Shown here piece after piece: positions 27,654-37,184 of a stretch of 64,000 nt of DNA. A model generated the notes under the pieces. The model was not told the DNA's origin. It saw only the letters and a program-made list of their open reading frames with translations, and searched no databases. The DNA comes from an uncultured Schlesneria sp. (GTDB taxonomy: Bacteria; Planctomycetota; Planctomycetia; Planctomycetales; Planctomycetaceae), in assembly GCA_903871875.1 (NCBI GenBank), contig CAIQIR010000069.1:1-64000 (forward strand), given 5' to 3'. Position 1 is the first letter of the stretch, and each line of letters starts with the position of its first letter. A program made the translations under genes and the position numbers.

Positions 27654-27685
27654 TTTCGATCGTTTGCAAAACCGAGGAATTCTGT

Positions 27686-30598
27686 ATGTGGAAGATTTTC
27701 GTCGCCTCGAACCTGCTGTTGCTGTGCGCAACTCAATTGTCAGCCGAGACAACGATTGAGGGTACGAAGCAGGTTTGGTATCCCCTGACAATCACTTTTC
27801 AGGGGCCAGAGGCGTCCGCGACACAGAACTCGCCGAACCCGTTTTTGGATTTTCGTCTGCAAGTACGATTCATTGGGCCCGATAAGAAGTCGTATCTTGT
27901 TCCCGGCTATTTCGACGGAGACGGAACGGGTGGACTAATAGGTCGCGCCTGGCGAGTTCGTTTTTCTCCTGATCAGGCCGGAGAATGGACCTATGAAGCG
28001 ACGTTACGCTCGGGGGCCGAGGTGGCTATTCAGCTGGAATCCGACGCCGGAGCATCCGTCTCGATTGACGATTCGTCGGGCAAGTTTGACGTCTTACCAC
28101 GGGATCCCAATGCTGTCGGATTTCTCAAGTGGGGCCAATTGAAATATGTCGGCAAACAGTATCTCAAGTTTCAAGATGGTCCATACTGGCTGCGTGGAGG
28201 AACCGACGAACCAGAAGATTTTCTGGGATATGTCGGCTTCGTACGAACATCTGGCAAGCACCGGTATGCCGTACATGCTCCTGATTGGCGAGAAGGCGAC
28301 CCGGATTGGGGAAAGGGGGACGGACGTGCAATCATCGGGACGCTGAATTACCTGGCAGAGCAGCATGTCAACAGCATCTATTTCCTGACAATGAACATTG
28401 GTGGCGACGGAAAGAACGTCTGGCCCTGGATAGGGGCGATCAATTCCAAGGGGGACGAGTCCGACGATAATGTGCACTTTGACATCGAGAAACTACGGCA
28501 ATGGGAGATCGTCCTCGACCACGCTCAAAGAAAGGGAATCTTTTTGCATGTGGTGTTCAACGAAGCCGAGGACGCTAACAAGCGGGAACTCGACAACGGC
28601 GAATTGGGAGTGGAACGAAAGCTGTACTATCGGGAGATGATTTCCCGATTCGCTCATCACCCCGCGCTGCAGTGGAACCTTTGTGAAGAATTCGACCTGA
28701 ACTTCGATCTCGGCGCCGAGCGGGTCCGTGCGTTTGCCGACTATGTTCACGCTCTAGATCCTTATGGCCATCCGATCACGGTGCATAGCGCTGGTGATCC
28801 GGTTGAGAAATTGCGATTTACCTATGGTGATTCACGATTCAGTATGACGTCGATTCAGCTAAATCAACGTCCGATTCACGAAGTTACGGAGGCAGTTCGT
28901 CGAGAGACAATCAAGGCGGGAAGACCACTGCCGATCAGTTTGGACGAATTTACCTTGGATCGCGGACAACGAGCCTCTCATATTCCAATAGACGATGCCG
29001 ACGGACATCGCCGCGAAAAAATCTGGCCGACCTATTTTTCCGGTGGAATGCTCGAATTCATCCTGGACGATTTGTTGAAAACAGACAATTTCAAAACAAC
29101 GCAGCGGGAACTGCTATGGAAATACATGTGGTACGCACGGAAGTTCATGGAAGCGGAATTGCCGTTTTGGGAGATGGAGCCTGCCGACGAACTCTCGGCG
29201 AACGGCGGAACGATTTCGATCGGGATCGGGAAGGGAAAAGCCGTTCCCATGGGGCCGCAGGTCTTTGCCCAATCAGGCGAGGTCTATGCGGTTTATTTTC
29301 CAATTACGGAATCGACCGGGACCTTAGACATCACTCCGTTAAAGGGGGCCGCGACGAAGCGCTGGTACAACCCGCGAACGGGAGAGTTTTCCGGAGAGGC
29401 GATTCAAATCTCCGGCGGTGCAATTCATGACGTGGGCAAACCACCTGTCGAACCAGGTCTTGATTGGGTGCTGTTGATTCGCAAAGGAATTCCTCCGAAA
29501 AAAAATGCGATTGAGACTTCGGGCTTTCGAGATGGAGCCGGTCACTGGCGGGGGATTCGTGACGATTCTCGAGTCATCCAGGCGGAGCCCGATCAACCAG
29601 CTTACTCGCCCGAACAGGTCGCCGACATTGTCGAAAATATCCTGTTGTTTCAGCGGGCGAATGGCGGCTGGCCAAAGGACTATGACATGCTGGCTATCCT
29701 GACCGAATCACAAAAAGAAGCAATCCGATCAACGCACGAGACATTCGATTCTTCGTTCGATAATCACAACATTCATTCTCAAGTCGATTATCTGGCCAAG
29801 GCCTACACGCAACTTGGATCGACGGCCTGTCGCGACGCCTGTCTGCGAGGCTTCGATTTTATGTTGCAGGCGCAATCAGCCAACGGAGGTTTCCCTCAGC
29901 GTTTTCCAGATCCCAAGGGTTATTACGCTCATATCACATTCAATGACGGCGTAATGATTGGAGTTCTGAACGTCTTTCACGACGTCGTTGATGGCGCTCC
30001 ACATTGGAAATGGCTTGATGAAGAGCGCATTCAGCAGGCCCGGATGGCCATCAATTTGGGTGTCGAATGCATTCTGAAATGCCAAATTCGAGTGGCCGAC
30101 GTTCGGACAGGTTGGTGCCAACAGCACGACAATCAGACTTATGAAGCGGCATCGGCTCGAACATTCGAATTGGCTTCGGTTTGTCCACAGGAAACGACCG
30201 AGATTGCTCGGTTGTTGATGCGGCAATGTCATCCAGAACCGGCGGTTGTTACCGCCGTGGATGACGCCGTGATATGGTTGAAACGTGTCGTGATTGAAGG
30301 GATCCGTACCGAGAAGATTCCGGCTCCCGACATTGAGTTTTTGCGGCATCGAGCCAATTTTGATGTGGTGGTTCAACAGGACTCCAAGGCCAAACCGATT
30401 TGGGCCAGACACTATGAAATCGGAACAGACCGGCCTATTTTCGCCGGTCGAGATGCCGTGAAGCGATATGCTCTTAGCGAGATCGAACGCGAGCGACGCA
30501 CTGGAACCCGCTGGTACGGATCGTGGCCGGCCCGGCTGCTGGAAAAAGAATATCCGCAGTGGCGCGGATCGTTAAATCCGAATGTCGGCCATCGCTGA
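27686..30598 (+). CDS. Secreted fusion: DUF5060 and glycosidase-like TIM barrel joined to PL10 pectate lyase
   Basis: Length is 970 residues from ATG 27686 (GAGGAA upstream; the frame opens at a TTG 12 codons earlier). Residues 1-18 form a signal peptide. Residues about 22-140 are a DUF5060 beta-sandwich, 146-500 a TIM barrel of the DUF4038/GH-like type with QWNLCEEFDLN (possible acid/base Glu) and PISLDEFTLD (possible nucleophile), and 524-600 a collagen-binding-like C-terminal sandwich (KRWYNPRTGEFSGEA, then LDWVLLIRK). Residues about 612-970 match polysaccharide lyase family 10: FQRANGGWPKDYD, QSANGGFPQRFPDPKGYYAH, TGWCQQHDNQTYEAASAR and TRWYGSWPARLLEKEYPQW. The lyase breaks polygalacturonan by beta-elimination with calcium; the barrel may act on a side chain. 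Both parts are usually separate proteins. It follows the serine hydrolase and precedes a pectate lyase gene. Confidence 0.85.
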   Translation: MWKIFVASNLLLLCATQLSAETTIEGTKQVWYPLTITFQGPEASATQNSPNPFLDFRLQVRFIGPDKKSYLVPGYFDGDGTGGLIGRAWRVRFSPDQAGEWTYEATLRSGAEVAIQLESDAGASVSIDDSSGKFDVLPRDPNAVGFLKWGQLKYVGKQYLKFQDGPYWLRGGTDEPEDFLGYVGFVRTSGKHRYAVHAPDWREGDPDWGKGDGRAIIGTLNYLAEQHVNSIYFLTMNIGGDGKNVWPWIGAINSKGDESDDNVHFDIEKLRQWEIVLDHAQRKGIFLHVVFNEAEDANKRELDNGELGVERKLYYREMISRFAHHPALQWNLCEEFDLNFDLGAERVRAFADYVHALDPYGHPITVHSAGDPVEKLRFTYGDSRFSMTSIQLNQRPIHEVTEAVRRETIKAGRPLPISLDEFTLDRGQRASHIPIDDADGHRREKIWPTYFSGGMLEFILDDLLKTDNFKTTQRELLWKYMWYARKFMEAELPFWEMEPADELSANGGTISIGIGKGKAVPMGPQVFAQSGEVYAVYFPITESTGTLDITPLKGAATKRWYNPRTGEFSGEAIQISGGAIHDVGKPPVEPGLDWVLLIRKGIPPKKNAIETSGFRDGAGHWRGIRDDSRVIQAEPDQPAYSPEQVADIVENILLFQRANGGWPKDYDMLAILTESQKEAIRSTHETFDSSFDNHNIHSQVDYLAKAYTQLGSTACRDACLRGFDFMLQAQSANGGFPQRFPDPKGYYAHITFNDGVMIGVLNVFHDVVDGAPHWKWLDEERIQQARMAINLGVECILKCQIRVADVRTGWCQQHDNQTYEAASARTFELASVCPQETTEIARLLMRQCHPEPAVVTAVDDAVIWLKRVVIEGIRTEKIPAPDIEFLRHRANFDVVVQQDSKAKPIWARHYEIGTDRPIFAGRDAVKRYALSEIERERRTGTRWYGSWPARLLEKEYPQWRGSLNPNVGHR

Positions 30599-30849
30599 AT
30601 TACATCGAACGATTGCTCGAGGTAAGTTAGACGCAGCACGAATAGAACAACGTCGAGAGACCTTTCAGCCGTTGAAGCGGTGATCGGTGGTCGATTGTCT
30701 AGGGTGAGCACAAACGGATCCGGTGAAAAACTGCAGGAAATGTTTGCTCATACAATGTTCTTGGGTGCGTCTCGATGGTTACAGTCTTCGCTGCGACGTT
30801 TGATTGTACTTTCATGAGCGTTGGTTACCACGCTGGAGAAACTTCCCTG

Positions 30850-32208
30850 ATGAAAAACGGCAGTCCGTGGGTGGTTATGTTTGTTGCTTGTATCACTCTT
30901 CTTAATATGAGCGGGGCACGTGGCGACGACAGTCAGCAAATAGCCTTTCCTGGTGCTGAGGGCTACGGTCGATTTGCTCGGGGAGGACGTGGTGGCGACG
31001 TCTACCATGTCACGACCCTCGAAGATGATGGTTCTGGGTCGCTGCGCGAAGGGCTGCGTACTGCTAACGGTCCCCGCACGATTGTTTTTAATCTGTCGGG
31101 AACAATCGAGTTGAAATCGCCGCTGACGGTCGACAAATCGTTCCTGACGATTGCAGGTCAATCGGCGCCAGGCGACGGGATTTGTCTGAAAGATCAGACT
31201 TTCAAGATCAAGAATGCGTCTCATGTGATCATGAGATACATCCGAATTCGGCTGGGTGATAAGAACAAACCCGCCAATTCAGGACCCGACGGGATGACGA
31301 CCGACGACATTGATCACGTGATTTTCGATCATATTACTGCGACGTGGGGGATTGATGGAAATCACGATTTGCGACGCGGAGGGCATTTTACCTTGCAGTG
31401 GTCTATCTACGCTGAAGCACTCAATAAGAGCCTGCATGAAAAGGGCGAACATGCGATGCTGGCGTCGTTTCGCGATCTGACCAATGGCATTTCCCTGCAT
31501 CACAATCTGTTTGCGAGCAGTCGTGATCGGCATCCCACGATTGGGGGGAGCCCACGAACCAAGCCCGAAGCGATCGCCGACTTCCGCAATAACCTGGTCT
31601 ACAATCTCAGCGGGGCCACGAATCTGGGCAATTGCCGCATTAACGTGATCAACAACTACTACCGACCGGGGCCAAACACACCTGAGGGGAATCGGCCGTT
31701 GGCAACAAAGACGGAACAACCTGAGGCCCTGAAAGTGTTTCTCACGGGCAATCTGTTTGAGAACAATCCCCTGTTCACCAGCGACAACTGGAAAGCCGTT
31801 GATTTTGACCGCTGGTCTAAAGGCAACTATCAGATGACGTCTCTGGAACAGGTGCGAGTCGACAAGGAGTTCGACATCGGAGCAGCGAAGCCCAAAACCG
31901 ACGTTGCTGCGGCGGCGTATGAGCGGATCTTGCTAACGGCCGGGGCATCGCATCGACGTGATGCGGCAGATCAGCGCATCGTGGATGGCGTTCGGTTGCG
32001 ATCAAATCGCCTGATTGATTCTCAAGACGAAGTCGGAGCCTGGCCCGCATTGAACAGCGAACCTGCTCCGCTTGATACGGATGGTGACGGAATTCCCGAT
32101 GAATGGGAAAAGAAACAGGGGCTTAGTCCGAACGATGCCAGCGATCGGAATGGTGACCTTAACAAAGATGGCTTCACCAATCTGGAAGACTATCTTAACG
32201 CTCTTTAA
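30850..32208 (+). CDS. Secreted pectate lyase-like beta-helix protein with a C-terminal calcium motif tail
   Basis: Length is 452 residues. ATG 30850 is chosen because GGAGA precedes it and MKNGSPWVVMFVACITLLNM is a signal peptide; the open frame starts 25 codons earlier. The protein begins AFPGAEGYGRFARGGRGGDV, the typical start of planctomycete PL1-type pectate lyases, followed by TIVFNLSGTIEL, FLTIAGQSAPGDGI and IRIRLGDKN of a right-handed parallel beta-helix. SSRDRHPTIGGSPR (about 222) resembles the catalytic Arg region. The tail DTDGDGIPDEWEKKQGLSP and DRNGDLNKDGFTNLEDYLN is a pair of calcium-binding dockerin/thrombospondin-3-like loops, perhaps for anchoring or stability. With the preceding PL10 fusion it points to pectin or polygalacturonate breakdown outside the cell. 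Confidence 0.88.
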   Translation: MKNGSPWVVMFVACITLLNMSGARGDDSQQIAFPGAEGYGRFARGGRGGDVYHVTTLEDDGSGSLREGLRTANGPRTIVFNLSGTIELKSPLTVDKSFLTIAGQSAPGDGICLKDQTFKIKNASHVIMRYIRIRLGDKNKPANSGPDGMTTDDIDHVIFDHITATWGIDGNHDLRRGGHFTLQWSIYAEALNKSLHEKGEHAMLASFRDLTNGISLHHNLFASSRDRHPTIGGSPRTKPEAIADFRNNLVYNLSGATNLGNCRINVINNYYRPGPNTPEGNRPLATKTEQPEALKVFLTGNLFENNPLFTSDNWKAVDFDRWSKGNYQMTSLEQVRVDKEFDIGAAKPKTDVAAAAYERILLTAGASHRRDAADQRIVDGVRLRSNRLIDSQDEVGAWPALNSEPAPLDTDGDGIPDEWEKKQGLSPNDASDRNGDLNKDGFTNLEDYLNAL

Positions 32209-32302
32209 ACCGGACGACCGGTAAGTCACTCACTTTCAAGCTGCGTGGCGTCTGCATCTGGATTCTTTGCGAGGGAAGTCCGGGTGTTTACGACGGCTGC
32301 GC

Positions 32303-33685
32303 TTAGGAGAGGATCTGTTTCACCACATTTCCTGCGACATCGGTTAGCCGGAAGTCGCGGCCGGCATAGCGATAGGTCAGCCGTTCGTGATCGAGTCCCA
32401 TCAAGTGCAGAATGGTGGCGTGATAGTCGTGAACGTGACAGGGATTCTCGGCAATATGAATTCCGTACTCGTCGGTCATGCCATAAGTCATTCCACCGCG
32501 AATGCCTGCACCCGTCAATAAGCACGAGAATGCACGATGCCAATGGTTGCGGCCGGGGCCGTCGTCAAACGGCGTCCGTCCGAATTCGGTGCAAATCGCG
32601 ACCAAAGTGTCGTCGAACAGTCCTCGTTGTTTAAGGTCTTTTAACAGCGCGGCGATGGGTTGATCGATCCGTTGGGCTTTGGGCCGATGATGCTGCATAT
32701 CGCTGTGGGCATCCCAATTATTACTGGCGCCGCTATCGATAATTTCAACGGCGCGGACACCCCGTTCGGCTAATCGACGAGCTGCGAGGCATTGCCAGGC
32801 AAAGCTACTGCGATCGCCGCGTTCGAGGCCATACAGTTGATGTGTGACATCGGTCTCGTCGGAAAAATCGAGCACTTGCGGAGCGACTTCCATCATGCCA
32901 CGGGCCGTCTGAAAACTATGGCTGCGGGCTGCCAGAGCCAGATCGCCCGGACGGGCTTCTGCAAAACGCGTATTCAAGTCGTCCAGCATTCGTGCTTCCA
33001 GCGAGCGAAGGGTGGTGTCTTCCACGACCGGTCGTAAATTGGGGATTGGATCTTTCCCCGGAATGATGCGCGTGCCCTGATGCACGGGTGGCAGAAAATT
33101 TGAATCCCACAATTGTGAACCGCCATACGGCAAATGTTCGCAAAGCACGACGTAGGGTGGAAGGTTGGGATTGTCGCTACCCAGCGCATATCCCAGCCAA
33201 GCGCCGATGCTGGGCAGGGGGACCGTCGCTGAACCGGTATGCATCGCTAGGGAGGCCTGGAAATGCTCGACGATGTCCGTGTTCATCGAGCGAATCACAC
33301 AGAGATCATCGGCCAGATCGCCCAATTGGGGAAAGATCTCGCTGATCATCAAGCCGCTTTCGCCACGTGGCCTGAATTGGAACGGTGACGGTTGCAGCGG
33401 CTGTCGTGCCACGGCGCGTAAGCTGGGACCGTCGACGATTCTGCCTCGATCTCGTAGAAGTGCCGGTTTTGGATCGAACGTGTCCACGTGCGACACACCG
33501 CCAGTCAGAAAGAGCACGATTAATCGTTTGGCTTTCGGCGTGAAATGGGGGCCGGACGGCATCACCGAACGCATCTCGCCTGCGACGGCAGCCGATTGAA
33601 GCTGGGCTCGAAGTGCCAGCGATCCCACACCGGCGGCGGCACAGGAGTGCAGGAAGCGACGACGAGAAAGGGGCGGGGTGGTCAT
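32303..33685 (-). CDS. DUF1501 protein with Tat signal
   Basis: Length is 460 residues from ATG 33685. The open frame goes back to 33745 but that would overlap the upstream gene. SRRRFLHSCAAAGVGSLAL (about 7-25) is a twin-arginine signal, so the protein is exported folded. The core shows DUF1501 marks: LIVLFLTGGVSHVDTFDPKP, MISEIFPQLGDLADDLCVIR, HTGSATVPLPSIGAWLGYAL, and at the C-terminus TEFGRTPFDDGPGRNHWHRA and DYHATILHLMGLDHERLTYR. DUF1501 belongs to the alkaline-phosphatase/sulfatase-like fold; its substrate is not known. The ATG is 15 bases after the stop of the DUF1553 part, so the two are almost certainly one operon, the standard planctomycete pairing. Confidence 0.92.
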   Translation of the reverse strand: MTTPPLSRRRFLHSCAAAGVGSLALRAQLQSAAVAGEMRSVMPSGPHFTPKAKRLIVLFLTGGVSHVDTFDPKPALLRDRGRIVDGPSLRAVARQPLQPSPFQFRPRGESGLMISEIFPQLGDLADDLCVIRSMNTDIVEHFQASLAMHTGSATVPLPSIGAWLGYALGSDNPNLPPYVVLCEHLPYGGSQLWDSNFLPPVHQGTRIIPGKDPIPNLRPVVEDTTLRSLEARMLDDLNTRFAEARPGDLALAARSHSFQTARGMMEVAPQVLDFSDETDVTHQLYGLERGDRSSFAWQCLAARRLAERGVRAVEIIDSGASNNWDAHSDMQHHRPKAQRIDQPIAALLKDLKQRGLFDDTLVAICTEFGRTPFDDGPGRNHWHRAFSCLLTGAGIRGGMTYGMTDEYGIHIAENPCHVHDYHATILHLMGLDHERLTYRYAGRDFRLTDVAGNVVKQILS

Positions 33686-33699
33686 GGCGGGATTCCGGA

Positions 33700-34731
33700 T
33701 CAGTCGACGTAAAAAAACTCGTGGGAAGTCAACAGCGATCGGCACAAGGCGGTCCAGGCAATCGCCTCGTCGGCTTGCCGGGTATAGGCAGTCAGAAATT
33801 CTGTGGCGCGCCCGATCTCGGCAGGATTCGGCTGGCGTTGAAAGGCGAACCCGTACGCCGCAGCGATCCGTGCCTCGAGAGGCATGCCCGCGACGCGTTT
33901 GGCAAAGGCTTCCGCTTCCACTTTCACATCGTTGCTATTCATGAGATAGAGTGCTTGAGCAGGCACGATGGAACTGGTCCGGGAACCGGTAGTGGTGTTC
34001 GTGTCCGATCCGTCGAACAACGACAGGAACGGATGTCGCTGTAAACGCGGAGTCATCAAATAAATACTGCGGTGCCGGCTGGGATAGAAATCTTTGAACT
34101 GACTATGTTGGGTGTATGTCCAATTGGTAATCGGCGGGAAGGGGTGAGTTCCGGGCTTTGCCAGATCGAGCTGTCCGCTCGCCGCTAACATTGCATCGCG
34201 GATGGCTTCGGCATCGAGACGTAGACGGTCATGTCGCCAGAGGAACGTGTTGCCGGGGTCGCGAGTAGCGTTGTCAGTGTGCTGAGAACTGCCGAGCCGC
34301 CAGACCTGTGAATTCAAGATCAAGCGATGCATCGTTTTTATCCTCCAGCCTTTTTCAATAAAGGTCCGGGCGAGCCAGTCGAGCAATTCAGGATGGGTTG
34401 GAGGGACACCACGCGTTCCAAAGTTTGAATGGCTCGATACGAGTCCGCGACCAAAGTGATGTTGCCAGATCCGATTCACCATCACACGAGCGGTGAGCGG
34501 ATGATCGGGGCGAGTCAACCATTCGCCCAGTTGCCGCCGTCCGCTTTCTGTCTCAGGAATATTCACCGACTCGATACCGGTCAGGAACGAAGGGATACCG
34601 CGACCGACGATCGGACCTGGTTGCGTCGGCTCACCGCTGCGATGGAGGAACGTCGAGCGAGGCGTGCCCTCGCGAACGGCATAAGAGACGGGAACGGTCT
34701 CGGGGAATCCGCGACGACGAACGGCCTCCAT
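33700..34731 (-). CDS. DUF1553 (PSD1) C-terminal part of a split planctomycete-cytochrome protein
   Basis: The frame from ATG 34731 gives 343 residues with DUF1553: ESGRRQLGEWLTRPDHPLTA, RVMVNRIWQHHFGRGLV, HPELLDWLARTF, HRLILNSQVWRL, then SIYLMTPRLQRHPFLSLFDG and the conserved end LCRSLLTSHEFFYVD. It is in the same reading frame as the upstream DUF1549 gene; only one TAA (34849-34851) separates them, and 39 sense codons between that stop and this ATG continue a coiled coil (for example AQIDHDQTKKKFEAAKSE). No ribosome site precedes the ATG, so it is probably not an independent start. In relatives both parts form one exported protein. It may be a dead fragment, a re-initiated half, or a readthrough product. 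Confidence 0.85.
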   Translation of the reverse strand: MEAVRRRGFPETVPVSYAVREGTPRSTFLHRSGEPTQPGPIVGRGIPSFLTGIESVNIPETESGRRQLGEWLTRPDHPLTARVMVNRIWQHHFGRGLVSSHSNFGTRGVPPTHPELLDWLARTFIEKGWRIKTMHRLILNSQVWRLGSSQHTDNATRDPGNTFLWRHDRLRLDAEAIRDAMLAASGQLDLAKPGTHPFPPITNWTYTQHSQFKDFYPSRHRSIYLMTPRLQRHPFLSLFDGSDTNTTTGSRTSSIVPAQALYLMNSNDVKVEAEAFAKRVAGMPLEARIAAAYGFAFQRQPNPAEIGRATEFLTAYTRQADEAIAWTALCRSLLTSHEFFYVD

Positions 34732-34848
34732 GGGAGCCCGCAGTTCGGATTTGGCCGCTTCGAATTTCTTTTTTGTTTGGTCGTGATCGATCTGTGCTGT
34801 CGCAATTTCTGCTGTCGAGGCGGATGTGGCTTTTAACGTCGCGACCTT

Positions 34849-37008
34849 TTAGGCCAGCGATGGCAACGACTTCGCAAGTGGACTCTCAAGTTCGAGTTGA
34901 GTGATTCGCTCGGTCAGTTCTTTCTCCCGCTTGGCGTGGGCAGCCATCAAAGGCTCGACTTCACCAGGAGGAATGAGAGGCACGAAGTTGACTCGCGGAA
35001 ATTTCTTGGATTGGAATTCTTCCCCGCCCGCCCAAGGGAACTGGGTACTCTCGAATATTCCGTAGAGCGCGTAATATTCGTGTTGGGTCACCGGATCAAA
35101 CTTGTGGTCGTGACAGCGGGCGCACCTCAGCGTGAGGCCCATAAATGCTTGTCCGACCGTGTCGATCGTGTCTTCCAGAGTGAGGTGCCACAACTCATAC
35201 GGAGCCGTGGCATAGCGGCGGCTGAGGGCTAGCATGCCGGTTGCAGCGATTCGTTCGGCATATTGTTCGCGAGGACCTTCCGAAGCCAGGATGTCGCCCG
35301 CCAATTGTTCCTGTACGAACTGGTCATAGGGCTTGTCGGTGTTGAACGAATCGACAACGTAGTCTCGATAGTATCTGGCCTCGGGGACGGGATAGTCGGC
35401 GTTGTCTCCGGCCGTATCGGCATAACGTACGACATCCAGCCAATGTCGGCCCCAACGCTCGCCATAGTGTGGCGAATCCAAAAGCCGATCAATCAGTGTG
35501 GACCAGGCCGATTCGTTCCAGGGAGTCAGCTGAGTGACCGCTTGCTCCATCTCATCTGGTGAGGGAGGCAAGCCGATCAGATCAAAATAAAGCCGTCTGA
35601 TCAGAGTCCGTGCATCTGCCGTCTCGACAGGTTTTAGGTTTTGTTCGGTCCATTTCGCAGCGACGAATCGGTCGATGGGATGAATCGAATTTGACTGAGA
35701 TGCGTCGGGCGGCCCAGTTGTTTTCATAGGCTCGAAGGCCCAGTGTTTTGGATAGAAAGCTGGATCACCCGTGTCAACTACTTCCTCACGCGGCGCAGCC
35801 GTCAACGGAATCCGATATTTCGTGGACAGGTAGGATTCCAGTGAATTGCGTTCTTCGGAATCGAGAGACCGGTTGTAAAGCAGTACTTCCGCGACGTCAC
35901 CAGCGAAGCCGTGTGCCCAGGACTGAGCATGACCGATGAAGAATCCCTGATCGTCGCGTCGGCCCCAGTCGGGGACTTCGTTGCTCCCGCTGAGCGATGC
36001 GGTTTCCCGGCCATTGATGACAAATTGGGACGTCGATGCAAGAGGTCCTGAATACTTCGTGAGGGCCAGAATGATTGGTGGTCCATCCAATAATGCCGGA
36101 CCGGGAGGGCTTACCGGCGTCGCGTCATTGCCCCAGCCTCCGATCAATACGGGGCGCCCCGTACCACCGGGTTGGAAGCCAATCCCAGCACACCGCGCCC
36201 GACCGGGGTTTGCGGGGCTGCTGGGATCGCCAAACCCGGCGACTAGTCCGACTCGTTTTTCGGGATCGGCGAGTACCCGCAGTACAATCATCAGGGTGAA
36301 TTCCGTGTCGCCTGAGATCTCTGGTGCGTTGGCGGCATTGCCCGCGAAACCACTTTGCCGATCAAATCGCACTGCGGGAAATCTGGCGATATCGCTCTGT
36401 GAGACGAATTTCGCCGGACCGCCAGTCCCATTTTGTCGTGCACCGGTCGTAGCCGCTAGGTCGTGTCCTCGTCCGCTGGCGTCCTCCCAGAGATGGACTG
36501 TCTGGCCATCCTGCCAAGGATGGCCGTCAGCCCTGAGCCAAAGCTGCAGGGCCGATTTCAAGGTGGGGTCATCGGGACTGCGGGAGGGTACTTGTTTGAT
36601 CGAAGCGATACGTTGGGATTTAACCGGTTCGAATGCTGGCCAAGGGGCACCGTGATTGATCCAGTTCACAAAATCTTCTACTACCGGCATGGGCAGCGGC
36701 TGCTTGGGCGGCATTTGCAGATTCTCGTCCGTGTGCCGGATCGCCTGGACCAACAGACTGGTTTCCGCATTGCCTGGTGTGATGGCGGTTCCGGAGTCGC
36801 CGCCTCTGACGAGTGCATCCCTCGAATCGATTCGCAGCCCACTCTTCGCGTGGTCTCGACTATGACATTCAGAGCAGCGTGCCACCAGCACCGGGCGAAT
36901 TTTTGTTTCGAAGAAGGTCTCGTCGAGTTCCGTCGCACCTAACTGAAATGCCGTGGCGGAAATGCAAAGAACACCACCGCAAACGATCGTCATACTACGC
37001 AATGTCAT
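34849..37008 (-). CDS. Planctomycete cytochrome C/DUF1549 N-terminal part, ended by an in-frame TAA
   Basis: Length is 719 residues from ATG 37008 (GAAGAGG upstream; the frame runs to 37143). An N-terminal hydrophobic segment exports it. Residues about 30-110 are the PSCyt1 domain with haem motif VARCSECHSRDHAKSGLR; 155-390 a concanavalin/LamG-like domain (LQLWLRADG, VAEVLLYNRSLDSEE); 430-650 DUF1549 (RRLYFDLIGLPPSPDEM, HYGERWGRHWLDVVRYADT, YDQFVQEQLAGD) with a second haem motif LRCARCHDHKFDP. The protein ends in a short coiled coil at TAA 34849-34851, after which the same frame continues into DUF1553. Haem-bearing exported proteins of this kind are hallmarks of planctomycetes; substrate is unknown. 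The gene is followed by DUF1501. Confidence 0.9.
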   Translation of the reverse strand: MTLRSMTIVCGGVLCISATAFQLGATELDETFFETKIRPVLVARCSECHSRDHAKSGLRIDSRDALVRGGDSGTAITPGNAETSLLVQAIRHTDENLQMPPKQPLPMPVVEDFVNWINHGAPWPAFEPVKSQRIASIKQVPSRSPDDPTLKSALQLWLRADGHPWQDGQTVHLWEDASGRGHDLAATTGARQNGTGGPAKFVSQSDIARFPAVRFDRQSGFAGNAANAPEISGDTEFTLMIVLRVLADPEKRVGLVAGFGDPSSPANPGRARCAGIGFQPGGTGRPVLIGGWGNDATPVSPPGPALLDGPPIILALTKYSGPLASTSQFVINGRETASLSGSNEVPDWGRRDDQGFFIGHAQSWAHGFAGDVAEVLLYNRSLDSEERNSLESYLSTKYRIPLTAAPREEVVDTGDPAFYPKHWAFEPMKTTGPPDASQSNSIHPIDRFVAAKWTEQNLKPVETADARTLIRRLYFDLIGLPPSPDEMEQAVTQLTPWNESAWSTLIDRLLDSPHYGERWGRHWLDVVRYADTAGDNADYPVPEARYYRDYVVDSFNTDKPYDQFVQEQLAGDILASEGPREQYAERIAATGMLALSRRYATAPYELWHLTLEDTIDTVGQAFMGLTLRCARCHDHKFDPVTQHEYYALYGIFESTQFPWAGGEEFQSKKFPRVNFVPLIPPGEVEPLMAAHAKREKELTERITQLELESPLAKSLPSLA

Positions 37009-37184
37009 TCTCGGGGCCTCTTCCACCTCGGATTCGCGATGGCCAATTGTAACAGATTCCTCGGTGCAGATTGAAGTGCCAAATTGATGGTACCTTGGCA
37101 TCCAAGGCCCCCAACCCGCTATACTCTGACGGTTACATTTCACAAGCTACCGCGACAATTTTCGCCTCAACTTTGAAGGCATTT

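Noticed and set aside
34849-34851. Recoding (selenocysteine or pyrrolysine) at the split DUF1549 gene
   Set aside because: The codon is TAA, which is not used for either residue, and no recoding element is visible.
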